A DNA stretch of 64,000 bases from Scatophagus argus (taxonomy: Eukaryota; Chordata; Actinopteri; Scatophagidae). Below, one piece after another: positions 22,115-34,112 of this stretch. A program made the translations under genes and the position numbers. Below the pieces are notes generated by a model. That model saw nothing but the letters and a program-made list of their open reading frames with translations, ran no database searches and was not told where the DNA came from. The stretch lies in the NCBI RefSeq assembly GCF_020382885.2, contig NC_058495.1, positions 2,411,627-2,475,626 on the forward strand. The letters are read 5' to 3'. Each line of letters starts with the position of its first letter. Within the stretch, counting starts at the first letter, position 1.

Positions 22115-24244
22115 ACTCTGCTGATGTTAAGCTGAAGCTAATCACACTTTGTAACTTATTTCTCGGACTGAATCAGTGATTAATTCATAGCAGCAGATTT
22201 AAGCATTCTGAAATTGCTGTAACTAGTTCACACCACTCCTTGCTTCTTCTTTGTGGCAACAGCAGCTGAGGCTCGTGTGAATTTCAGTACTTAGAGACGT
22301 TAACCAAACTGGCAGAAAATAGTTTTCCGTTTTCTCTGAAGGACAACGTGATTAAATTACTTGAGCTACTTTTTTTTGCATTTTAAAAGAACCCTAAAAC
22401 TAAATCTGACTTAACTTAATGGCTGGATTTTCTTTTTTTTTCAAGTTTTCAACTGTTCCTTTAAAAGAAAACTTTGAGATTGGAATTTACAGTGGGGACA
22501 CATACATTTACAGAGTTAAGATGACAGTGGAGGGTTAATAGCTATCAGCTGAGTCACAGTGCCTGTATATTATTTTAGGGTTTGAAGGTGGGGGTGTAAG
22601 GCTGGTGGGGTTAAAGGTCACATGGTTTCCTGTGCAGAGAAAAACATGTGACTCCTTCCTGTCTCTCTCTCCTTCTGTGACCTCTGGTCTCTGTGTTGAC
22701 ACCAGAATGGAAACCAGCTGCTCTGCTGATGGAGCACAGAGATGAGCTGGAAAATAACGACACCACAGAAGAAGAACGATTTCACTTCTCGCAGAGACTG
22801 CCACGGCACTAAAGACTAATATTTGTCAACCCTCTGCAAAGAAGTGGAGGCTTTTTGTTTAACTGCTGGGTTTTAAATAATTTGGGAGCGTTTTTTTTTT
22901 TGTCTTTATGATGACACAAAATGGGATGGAACAGAAACAAACACACATAACATAAAGCAACGGTTGCTGTTTTAGGTCAACGTGAATAAATTAAAGAACA
23001 TATCTTCTACAAATTTCCAATTCTTTCATTCACTCTATTTTAATTCCAGATATAAAATCGCAGCATGACATATCTTCTTCCTTTGTACACACAGAACACA
23101 CTGTGTAAAAGAGGCTTCTCTCTTCTCAACACCCAGTACAGTCAAACTCGTCTATAACGGAAGTAATGCCCAAAACTGAAGCTTAGGGTTGATTTGAGGA
23201 AGGTTTCCATAAAAACAAGAAATTAGAAAAAAGCAAACAAACAATAAAAATGACTATATTCAGGAGTTAATATTGAATTGACTGTGCACCTGACCTGCAC
23301 CAGATAAAAACTAACCCAGGATGTAGGAAAGCTAAATAAGCAGAAAGCCACATCTGATGCACACCACGATGAAGATTAAACCAATAAACATGTGGTACAG
23401 CCCACTGTATTTAATGAGGATGTTTAAAAATATCTGCAGGTCTGCCAATCACCAAAACCTGCTTTGTGCTCAAAACTGTTATCAGGTCATAGTATATGTA
23501 ATCATATGTCATGATAAATACATTTTTTTAGATCATTTTTTTCTTGAGATATTATTTCTAGATAAAATATGCAGACAGGAATGTCCATTTTTGATTAATC
23601 CAGCAAATGAGACCCTGGCAAATTAAAGTGTTTAATCTCATTAGGCCTGTCACCTTCTCAAAAGCAGAAGTTGAATAATAGGTATTTCATTCAACTTAAC
23701 TCTAACCCAACCCTATCCCAAATTACACTGTGGCTGTATTCACATGAGCCCACCTGTCCAGCCAGTGTAATAAAGAAGGTGGGACCAACCTCCAATTCAG
23801 GAAATATATACACTCTTCTAAAATCCCTGTTTATACAACTGCAGTCAAAAAGAGAAGCAGCAGAGAAAGGAGGAAGTTGGGCTGCAATTACTGCAAGTGC
23901 AGTGCCAGAATAATGACTGTCACAATAACATATGTTATTGTCTTGTGGAAATGAAAGGCCACAATTTACAGAAATGCCACATCTTCACTGTCAAACTGAT
24001 GTCAACAACAGTGGTTAATTGTTGAGCCTAAGCTGTTATTGAGGATTAAGGGTGATTAAGGCTTTTTGGTCAAGAGTTTACCTTATAGATTATATTACTG
24101 TGCTCAATTTTGCCTGTTTTCTGAGTGTTATTTTTAAATGGCTTGACTAGTGGAAGATTCAACTTTTAAAGCTACTTAAATGTCCTTTAAACTTACATTT
24201 AAATAACAATTAAATGACTAAGGAAATTAGTCATTAGGAAAACC

Positions 24245-24400
24245 TAGGGAAAAATTTAGTATGTTAGTGTTAGCATACTAACACTAACATATGCTAACAA
24301 GCACAAACAGAAAGTAAAGCTGAGGCTGATGGGAATGTCAATAGTTTTGCAGGGTTTTGGACATAAAGCAATGTTGTGTTTTCCATTAAGATAGCAGAAA
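24245..24400. repeat. Dispersed GCTAACA-type teleost repeat with a perfect hairpin
   Basis: Contains the hairpin ATGTTAGTGTTAG / CATA / CTAACACTAACAT (24261-24290), followed by GTAAAGCTGAGGCTGATGGG and AATGTCAATAGTTTTGCAGG. Related pieces occur at 41995-42180, 55040-55100 and 57955-58165. Confidence 0.65.
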
Positions 24401-24675
24401 CAGGACATCGCTGAAGTGTCACTGACAGAACACAGGACGGAAAAAATGCCAAGATGAAGTTCCTAAAGGTTTAACCAGACCAGAGGAAAAGGTTACACAC
24501 GCACACACATATATATATATATATAGGAGTGTGTTTCTATAGAAATGGCGAGAAAAATAAATAGATAGATATACTTAATTGATCCCAAGCTGGGAAATAA
24601 AAACTTACAGTAAAACAAATAACACTTAAAATTGTAGGTCTTTCCTAATGAGAAATTGCGAAGAAAGTCAAGATG

Positions 24676-25318
24676 TCAGTGAGTACAGTTTCCTTCACCA
24701 TCACCATCAGAGAAGACTTCGAGTTGCTGGTCTGACAGGTCGACTTGCAGCAAGAAAGTCATTGCTAAGAGGCTTGCCTGGACCATGAAACACTGCCAAC
24801 GGACTACTGAAGACTGGAAGAAGGACTGATGAATCAAAATTTGAAATCTTCGGTTCATCACGCAGGATTCTTGTATGGCACCAAGCAGGCAAAAGAATGG
24901 TTCCTCAGTGTGTGATATCAACTGTCAAACATGCAGGAAGACGCGTGATGGGCTGGATCCAGGGTCGGTGACTTGTACAGACTGAGAGGCACCCTGAACC
25001 AAAATGGCTACCGCATCATTCTGCTGCACCATGCAGTACCCTCTGGTATGCGCCTAGCTGGTCAGGGGTTCATCCTACAGCAAGATAATGACCCAAAAGA
25101 TAAGTCCAAGCTGTGTCTGAACTACCTTAGGAAAAGAACAAGATGGTAAGCTTGAAAACATGGAGTGGCCAGCAAAGTCCACAGACTTAAGTCCCATCAA
25201 GCTGAAGAATATTTGATTTCCACTGTAGAAAGAATGCCACGAGTGTGTTCAGCTGTTTCATCTGCCAAAACTTCAATTGTTTTTATGGGGTGTTCTAAAA
25301 CTTTAGACCAGTAGTGTA
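24676..25318 (+). mobile_element. Decayed Tc1-like transposase and right terminus
   Basis: The + strand translates in pieces to Tc1-family blocks: KFEIFGSSRRILVWHQAGKR and VISTVKHAGRRVMGW near 24840-24950, then IMTQK and MEWPAKSTDLSPIKLKN further on. The right end GTTCTAAAACTTTAGACCAG TAGTGTA resembles a Tc1-like terminal repeat. Frameshifts and stops make it non-functional; no clear left end was found. Confidence 0.75.
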
Positions 25319-25357
25319 CGTATGTACACACACATAAACCTTGTGTGTGTATATACT

Positions 25358-25358
<1 letters not shown>

Positions 25359-25393
<35 letters not shown>
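25359..25393. repeat. (TA)n(TG)n compound microsatellite
   Basis: Alternating TA tract running directly into a TG tract, immediately after the Tc1 remnant. Confidence 0.9.
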
Positions 25394-27553
25394 CACACGC
25401 ATCCACTCTCTATCCATATAGTATCCACTTATTTCCTGTTCTGGAACAGGGACCTCCTCCTGTTGTTGTTCTTCCAGACGTTTTTTCCTTTTTTCATTCC
25501 TGAACGATAAAAAGTCTCATATGTTCGGCAGACTGGAAAGATTTAAGAGAAATCTATGATTCTGAGCTGCAGAATTAGAACTGACTTGAAACAGTCTTTC
25601 AGGTCTCTAACGATCTGTTTAGTTCAGATTTAGAATCTGGCCTCTATAATTACATTTGTCCAAATACAGACAGGGAGGCTTGACTCACAGACCACACAAC
25701 CTGTCCCTCTATCTGTTATTATGTTATGTGTTTCAGTATCCTGCTATCACACCAACTGAAATATTGTATACACAGAGCCACACATCACATCATACACTGT
25801 TTCAAACACTAACACACAGAGAAAAGTAATATTCAATCAACTGCAAACACACATCAAAAGACAAAATGTCTAAATTTATCACTGAATGTCAGAGGCACAC
25901 CTAATACTGTTACATAAAGATAAGAGGACATTAAACAAGTAAAATAGCCTTTTATGGAAAGAGACTACAAGTAGATAAAACAGCATAAAAAGCATAATGA
26001 AGTTGCTAATATTCATTCATGAAAACAGAAGAGCACCACGTCCATTAGATATACTTATGGAAAACTGGAGTGATACTGCAGAATGTAAGCACACCCCAGT
26101 TTAGCACACCAAAAAATATTACAGCAGTACTATTGGAAGTTACAGTGATGTTCAAGAATAAACTGTCTAGTCAAAGGTTTTCAACAAGTTTCTGGTTGGT
26201 GGTGTATATTACTACTATTCAAATACTATAAGAATACAGTAAAAGAACCTTACTGACTAACTACTACTGTAGGGGTATTACAAGTCTGAAGAGTGACTGA
26301 AAAGCACACACAAACACAAAATATCACTGAAAGACTGCAGGATGGGTCATGAAGTAGACCTCCAATAAGATAACTACAGACTACCAGCTAACTAAGGCTA
26401 ATTATAGGAATACTCCAAAAGATAATAATATACACTGAAGTACTGTGAAATCAAAATAGAGTAAAATATGGCAGACATACTTTTAGTATTCCTTTGCTAA
26501 AGTGAAAGAGATTCAACTACATTAATGCACACAACCGCTATATTTTAACAGAAAAGCACAGGCAATACTGTGTCATGAAGAAGACACATAAGTACAGTAC
26601 GGTAAAGTCAAAACTGTGAATAAGACAAACCAAAAAATTACTACAGGAGTGCTTTGTGGTTCTATACAAATACCGCTCCGTTAGATTATTCTATAGCAGC
26701 GGATTACAGTTAAATACATGAAGTACATGAAGGTAAATTACGTGGTACTAGATGACACAGCAGTGAAGTACAGTAAGGCCAAAACTGGACGAGTATATTA
26801 CAAAGACACATATGAAAATAGCATGGACGCTGTGGGAAACACTGACTAACCCGCTGGTTTTACAGGAGGCAACGGCAGTCTAGTGACGTTAACAGAGTCT
26901 GCGTGCTGGGCGAAGTTCTAACGGTAAACTGAACTTGGCCTGCAATTAGGTAACGACAGAGTAGCTTCTAAAATTCTTAGAATACAATCAGAATGTTGAG
27001 TTTGGGGTTATAAAAGCCGCTATGAAAGACGTTTATTGTAGAAATAGAGGAGAGTACGCAGTGGTAGTGCCAGAGGTCTCACTTTTAAAGCAATATCGAA
27101 ATACCACTGAAAAATACATTACGGTCACCACAGACCAAACAGACAAGCCATATAAATACTGTACGGGTATTTAAAGAACAACATAGAAAACTAACTGAGA
27201 TAGACAGTCCGAAAAAGCTCTGTAACCCCCCTCCCCACCCCCCCTCTTTCCTGTCTCAGTCTTCTACTTCTCGCATTCGCTTTCTTTTCCCTCTCATACA
27301 CACAAAACTACAACAAACGACACCGAAAAGAGTGAAGCATCCTGACGGCAACATTCGGCACAATCAGCAAAAAAAAAAACTGCATGAAGTCTGGTTGAAA
27401 CTTTCCGAGAGTTCCAGTCATAAGTTTCCACCATGCTTGCCACACGCTCTCTCTCACACACACGCGCGGAGGTGTTTCAGACCTACTCTGACCCAGTAAA
27501 CAGCCGGAAGAACAGCATAACGCATCGTTCACAACAAACTAAGAAGCACTCAC

Positions 27554-27640
27554 TTGTGGTACCGGCCGGACGGTTTTCCCTTCTCTTTGTGAATCTGCAG
27601 AACTGAGAGCATGATGATGCAGAGCTGAAAGGCCCCGCCC
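27554..27640 (-). promoter_or_regulatory. Candidate promoter and untranslated first exon of ST3Gal
   Basis: On the minus strand a GC box (GTGGGCGGGGCC, plus-strand 27632-27643) is followed by a CpG-containing stretch. That stretch ends in a strong donor (CCGGTACCACAA, then GTGAGTGC with the cut after 27554). It matches the expected upstream partner of the acceptor at 19368. The link is inference. Confidence 0.4.
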
Positions 27641-28526
27641 ACCTGGAGGGGGGAGGGGGGAGGGGGGGGGCACACGGGCAGTGAAGGGAGGCAGTACTTT
27701 TTTTCTTAATTTCTTGTGCGGTTTTGTGTGTGCTTTCATTATGTAGAGAGCGTGAGTGTATGAGTTTCGCGAGGTTTGTGTGTCTCAAAAAGAACAAGGT
27801 TTCAAAGTCTCAACATTTGAAAAACCGTTAATTTAAAGTGGCGCTGCATGTAGACAGCAGTCTATAATAAAATACACGAAAACTGTCAATTAGCTCAGGA
27901 ATGGTTATGGTCGTCTATGAAACCAGCGGAGGAGTTTCATCACCATTACATAATAAATTACAGAAGTACCTAAACACATTTTTCACGTTCACATTTTCCA
28001 AGTCTATGATTTAATATTCTGTGTTCATGTTTTTTTTTTGTTTAAGTTGCTTTCCTTAACTGATTGTATGGACTATAAACACTATAGTTCACATTTCATG
28101 AAGTAGCAATGGTTCATATGTTAAATAATACCTGCCTAGCATAGCATACATATGCGGATCCACTGTACGTGTGGGTTTGCTGTGGGCGGGGGTAAACAAA
28201 CACCAATCACACATGGGCTCCCTGTGGGCTGTCCAGTGGGAGGCCCCCTGTAGTTTTGCCTCATGAGATACTCCTAAGAGACTGCCATGGGTAACCCACT
28301 GTGGATTAGATGTGGGCCCACTCTGCTGCTAAGTGTGCCCCACTGGGGCACCATAAAGTGATTGTGTAGTGTTTTGGTGTGTTGTGCTCCTCTTGTGCGA
28401 TACAATTACAAAGGGAAGACCTGAATTATGTATAGACATATGTTTTTGGTCATTGGTGCTTACAGATAGGCATTTTTGTAAGTTAGCTCTATATACTTAT
28501 TTTGTTCTTCCAGCCTACCTAGCATT

Positions 28527-28978
28527 ATTATTGTTGTTGTTGTTATTATTATTATTACATATTTATGCATTTAGGCTTACCTTCTTTGCTCAGATTCTTG
28601 ACCATTAGAAAGACTTTCATATTACAGAGTAATTTGATCTGATGAGTGTTGATGTGAAATAAACTCATAAACAGGACTCTACCACAACTGTAAACCACAA
28701 TATCTGTTACATGCATCATCTGCACAACCCTAATCGAATACAAATAATACAATGTCCGAATAAAGTAATGTCCAGTACTGACAAATGAAATCTATAATCT
28801 ACAAATGATAGGGAAAATTATAATTATATAGACTAGAACAAAAGTAGTAATGAAACATGACAAAAAACAAGTTTATCTGAGGAAAACAAGTCTTGAAAAA
28901 TAGTAGCAGATCTGGAGTCTGGGTTAGTTATTTCAGTGTCATACCTCATTAAAAATGTAACCAATTAATTGTTGTGTC
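28527..28978. repeat. Local direct duplication, copy 1
   Basis: From TTATTACATATTTATGCATT through AACAAGTCTTGAAAAATAGT to ACCAATTAATTGTTGTGTC. It matches 29505-30077 in the same order and orientation with small differences. Confidence 0.85.
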
Positions 28979-29504
28979 ATGAAGAAGACACATAGGATAC
29001 TATCACTTGACTTTTATAGACTATTATAAAAGATAAATGTTAATAATAAACTCAGTAAAGTCAAAATAGACACAATGAGTACAACAGAAAGACTCATAAA
29101 CACCAGCAGAACACAGAGGAGAAAGACATACAATAAGACTTTACAACCTCTCTGCTCTGTTTGCTGTGCTGCTGTACTGATGGGCGGAGGATCAGTAAAG
29201 TTTTACTGTACCTTTTCTTATCAGTGGTTTAATATATTTTTAGCTGAATTGTTTGTATAGCAAACATGGAAGACATAAAGCTATAGACAGTGAAGAACAG
29301 AATGATTCTAAGGCATCTGCAGCTTATATGAAGCAGACCAAGAACAAGATAACTACAGGCTACCAGCAGATGAATATTATGGGTATATTATGAGAAATAC
29401 CAATAATGATATAGTAGAGTATAAAGAGAAAGAAATAAATTAAAAGAGAAGGCCTGTGGACAGACAGACATTCCTAAAATGCATATACCACAATCTTATG
29501 ACTT

Positions 29505-30077
29505 GTTATTGTTGTTGTTATTATTATTACATATTTATGCATTTAGGCTTACCTTCTTTGCTCAGATCCTTGACCATTAGTAAGACTTTCATATTGCAGA
29601 GTAATTTGATCTGATGTGTGTTTTAAACAGGACTCTACCACAACTGTAAACCACAATATCTTTTACATGCATCATCTGCGCAGTCCTAATCGAATACAAA
29701 TAATACAATGTCCGAATAAAGTAATGTCAAGTACTGACATATAACCTATAATTGAATTTCCCTTGGGATCAATAAAGTATCGATCTATCTATCTATCTAT
29801 AATCTACAAATTGTAGGGAAAAATTATATAGACTAGAACAAAAATAGTAACGAAACATGACAAAAAACATCTGAGGAAAACAAGTCTTGAAAAATAGTAG
29901 CAGATCTGGAATCTGGGTTAGTTTTTTTCAGTGTCATTGTGGTCTAAATTCAAAAATCTCCTCCAGACTTGTTTTGAAAAAAATATATATATATATTTGT
30001 GATTTTGTAAACAATATGGTTTTTCCATAAAAATGAAATTACCTCATTAAAAATGTAACCAATTAATTGTTGTGTCT
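29505..30077. repeat. Local direct duplication, copy 2 with two insertions
   Basis: Same order as copy 1 but interrupted at 29741-29799 by a retroelement tail (CCCTTGGGATCAATAAAGTA then CTAT repeats). It is interrupted again at about 29936-30041 by sequence absent from copy 1. A further 40-bp match (TTTTCTTATCAGTGGTTTAA and flanks) links 29205-29246 to 30321-30362. Confidence 0.85.
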
Positions 30078-31971
30078 CATTGAAAAAGCCAGTATTTGAT
30101 TGTAAGTACTGGTACATCTCTTAAGTATCTGTGTATACTCCACCAAATGTACTTCCAATGTGAATCATGAGAATAATGGTAAGGGGAAAGCAAAACGATT
30201 TCTATTTCCTATCATACTCGCAGTTAATCATTTAACTAACAATATCATTTGTTAATGCATTTAGGCCAAGTTATATTTTTGACTTATCGGGTAAAATTTT
30301 ACTACACAGTTTCAGGGCTTTACTGTACCTTTTCTTATCAGTGGTTTAATATATTTTTAGCTTTCCCCTGAATGTTTTGCATGCGTGGATGTAAACAGAT
30401 GCGACAAGAGCAGCTCGGTCTCAGAGTTTATTTTCAGTTTAAGCAGTAACATACAATTAATAATCTAGTGTAACAACAGAGTGTTACTAAGTACTAAGAG
30501 TGATTATTTCATCAGGTATATCAGGTTAGTAACAGAGATGTTTGTAAGTCAAAGCATTGTTTTAAAGCACTTTCATTCATAACATTTGAATAGCATCACT
30601 TTAATTTGAGACAACAAAGCAAAGCGGCATTAACATCATGTTTAGTGTGTTTAAAAATGCTGTGATTAGAGAATTTAACAGTCAACTGCTGAAAACACAA
30701 CAGGAAGGATAAAACTTGAACTGAATATGAACCCCCCATAGATAAACAAGCAGGATGGATATTATGAAATGCAGAATTTGAATTTGTAAAAAGGACACGG
30801 ACACAATAAATGAACTAATATATTGAAAAACATGTGTAGGCTACTGCCAGTTTAAAAGTAAAACCCATAAACCTGAAGTGGCTTCGTCCTGTTGGTCACA
30901 GATAAACTGGCTATACCAAAGATTACAGAAGACATTACAAGCTGGACCAGCTGTATGAAATGGTATACATTCCCCGTCTCCTAAGAGGGTACGATCGTCC
31001 TGCCCCCCAGTCCCTGTTGGACATTTTTCTAACATCGCAATGCTGTTGATGAACAAAGTTAGTTTTCTAGCAATTTGCCTCCTCTTTTCTCTGCAACTGT
31101 TTCACTTCCTTCACCACAACAAATCATGATAACTGGCGTAGTTTGAACGGGTCGTGGTTTGCAGGCTCTGCAAAGTGGCAGATGTACCCCCCTTGTCTTG
31201 TTTCTGAACTGTGTGGTTGTACTTAAGGCAGACAGCAGCAATCTTTTAAACATCTTTCAAACCTACAGCATCCTCTACAGGTGCTCTGCTGTACTGCAGG
31301 AGGGCAGTTTAAAGGGATATGGTTGCATACTTTTGTCCAAATGTGAATTGATGATGCCACTACTTCTTGCTGATGATGAAACTTCTTCTTGCTTGGTTTC
31401 AGACATGGTGAAGAAATAGCTTTAGGCTGGTTTTATACTGCGTTGCTGTTTCAGATGTTTTAGCTAGCTCTGTCCTGTTAGCTGCTGTTCAGTTTAGCCT
31501 GGAAACCAGCAGCACTGGAAGTCTCAGCCTCAAACATGATCAATGCAGACCGCTGGGAAAAAAACAAATCTGAATTCACCCATTAATGACAAGAAGTAAC
31601 ATGATCTCAGCAGGTCTCCAATTTCTCCACATTTATTTCTGACTTTGATCAAATTAATTATCAACTTTAAATTAAAGATACTTTAAAGGCTTTGGGTGAG
31701 GCTAAAAGATTTTAAAAACCAATCCCGACTCATTAACAACGAAATTCTTTTATTTATTACTTAATCAATTCTCTCCAGACCAGAACAGCCATTAGATTTT
31801 CTTCCTCCCTTTCTTTTGCTCAGAAACATTTGGGAATACTGTTTCTGTTGCTTGTCATTATCATTATACAGCTGGATGTGAAAAACATCTGACAGATTAC
31901 TTAACAGTACTTGTTTTTAATGTAACACAATAAGAGACATATTTCTATGAAAACTGAAAATTGAGGCTATC

Positions 31972-32165
31972 CGCCCATTTTCTATACCGCTTATCTGTCA
32001 GGGTGACAGGGGAGCTGGAGCCTATCCCAGCTGACTACAGGCGAGAGGCGGGGTTCACCCTGGACTGGTCGCCAGTCAATCACAGGGCTGACACACAAAG
32101 ACACACAACCACACACTCTCACACTCACACCTAGGGGTAATGTAGAGTAGCCAGTTCACCTAACG
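31972..32165 (+). repeat. Dispersed repeat, CCATTTTCTATACCGC type, partial
   Basis: Contains CCATTTTCTATACCGCTTAT, GGAGCTGGAGCCTATCCCAG and GGGGTAATGTAGAGTAGCCA, the non-tRNA part of the family at 11405-11647. The Pol III head is missing. Confidence 0.7.
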
Positions 32166-32589
32166 TGCACGTCAAATCCGACCTATCCAACCATTTTTAC
32201 CATTACTGACCATTGATGGAACGAAGAGTTCAGAAGTTAAAAAAATGGAGGAAGCTATCATAGCTAATGTCACCTTCCAATTGATCGACTTCTTCAATTG
32301 ACAGCTCCACAACGAGCACGACTGACTATTAGCCAACTGACCAATAAACTCTTTATGGAATGACATTGTGTCCATTCCTGAGAAGAAAACACCAGAGGGG
32401 AATAATCAGACAAGTACAGAGAAAATAGAAATAAACTTAGAGCAACTTTGTAACTGACTAGTATGAGCATTTCAGTAACAGCTTGTTTTTATATTCACTG
32501 GTTATATCTTTTATTCTGGTTGTTTTTATATTTATATAGTGTTGTTTTTATATTTATAGCATTAGTACTTGTAGGTTATTGGGCTTATA

Positions 32590-32670
32590 CCGGGACCAGG
32601 GAAACTAATTTCGTTCCACCTCATGTTTCTACATGTGTGAAATGACAATAAAGCTCCTTGAATCCTTGAA
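32590..32670 (+). repeat. Retroelement 3' tail ending CTTGAATCCTTGAA
   Basis: AAACTAATTTCGTTCCACCT followed by TGAAATGACAATAAAGCTCC. The same tail occurs inverted at 45868-45925, next to a near-identical GTTTCCC end. Confidence 0.65.
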
Positions 32671-34112
32671 CCAGCTCTGATAATTCACCAATATTCACAG
32701 TAGTGTAGTAGTAGCCTCTCCAGTAGCCCGTCCGTCTTTTCCCTACTTATGATCAGTATAGTTTTTATTATCTAAATCTAAATACTTTTTGACTAACCTA
32801 TACTGCTGTAGTCTGCTACTGGATGCTTGGATTTCCCTCGGGATCAATAAATCTATCTCCATCTATCAATTACCCATGCAAGCAGTTTGCAAGTCACCAA
32901 GCTACTACACCCTAATATTTAGTGAAGACACACATGAATTTCATTTGAATACTTTCCATTGTGACCATAGACCTAATAGTATGAATTAATAAGCTTGTGG
33001 TGAAACCTCTGATCTCAGCATTTTCTTTACATTATTTTTTGCCTTTATTATTGGATGGTACAGCCAAAGACAGATAGGGAGAGGGGGAGAGAGAGGTGAC
33101 CATACATACTATAAAGTCTCAGCTCACAATCAAACCCAGGACACAGCCTTAGTACATGGGACACATGCCCAAGTGAGTTTCCAAGAAACCCCTGATATCA
33201 GCATTTTAAGCACCGTAGTGTTTTCTACCTTGAAAATTAAACCACAGGTGAACCAGGTCATCTGTTTTGTTACTGAGCACACAGGTAAAATACAGCACAT
33301 ATCACGATTTAACCTCAGTCAGATGAAAACCTCATACATCTCTTTATTTTGCTGTTTCTCATGCTTGACCTACTTGTTGTTAAACTGATGTTTTTTTTTC
33401 TGGCTTCCGCAGATTTTAGGATAGTTTATCTTTGCTCAAAGTGGGGTCAGGTCAAGAGGACACGCCACTGATTTGTTCTTAAAACATCAAGAATATATGA
33501 TGTTTCCATGCAATACTGAGGACATTTATCAGCACATAGTGGCACATTTTCTGTAAACTGTTCATTAAGTGTAATAGAAAAACATCTTTGGTGAGTGGTG
33601 ATGACATCAGAGACACAATGATGGACACAGGTGTCCACACAGAGACAATAATGAACTCTGAGACAGCAAATAAAATCTTAGGTTTGGACAGCAACAATTC
33701 AGTTCTTGATGTCAAAGATTAAAATTTTATGAAGGTAAATTGTTGATATGAAGGATAAATGACAGGAACAACACTCAGAGTTAATTATTTTCTTTCATCA
33801 GGACACCTGGTGGAACATCACAGTATCAGGATGTAGAGATTCTGAACACCTGAGAATCTAAACTAAGGAGAAAAGCAGTTTCTAACATAAAGACAAATAG
33901 ATAAATTCAGTTCCTCCAGGTTAATTTAGTTAGAGTGGAGCATTTTTATGGTAATTGTGAATTTGTGGGAACCACTGAGCATCAAACAGCTCTGGGATGG
34001 TGATTTTATCTAAGAATGACTCACAATAATGGGTCATTTTTCATGTGAAAAAGTCGTTCTGGAGGAACAGTATTGCAGCTTGGCACAGCTGAGCACAGCT
34101 GTGTGTGTCTGT

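Larger units (their letters stand above)
19368..27553 (-). other. Probable long 5' UTR intron of the ST3Gal gene
   Basis: No coding exon of any recognised family is seen on either strand. Contents noted separately: (AC)n at 21307, the 109-bp tandem repeat at 21785, a hairpin at 24261, a decayed Tc1-like transposase at 24676 and a TA/TG tract at 25359. A pyrimidine-rich CTCCT run lies at about 20380-20450. The stretch from 26.0 to 27.2 kb is AT-rich and partly resembles 29.0-29.4 kb. Confidence 0.45.
27641..34112. other. Region between ST3Gal promoter and the ssuh2 3' end
   Basis: No gene recognised. It holds a G-run at 27650-27670, a direct duplication (28527-28978 and 29505-30077), retroelement tails near 29750, 32590-32670 and 32830, and a partial dispersed repeat at 31972-32165. 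A weak open stretch at 31059-31420 has no family resemblance. The last few hundred bases should include the ssuh2 3' UTR. Confidence 0.5.

Noticed and set aside
27483..27797. 104-codon minus-strand open stretch next to the GC box
   Set aside because: It overlaps the candidate untranslated first exon; polyproline and low-complexity content, no domain.
31059..31420. Overlapping open stretches on both strands, thought to be an exon
   Set aside because: No splice-site-bounded frame and no family resemblance on either strand.
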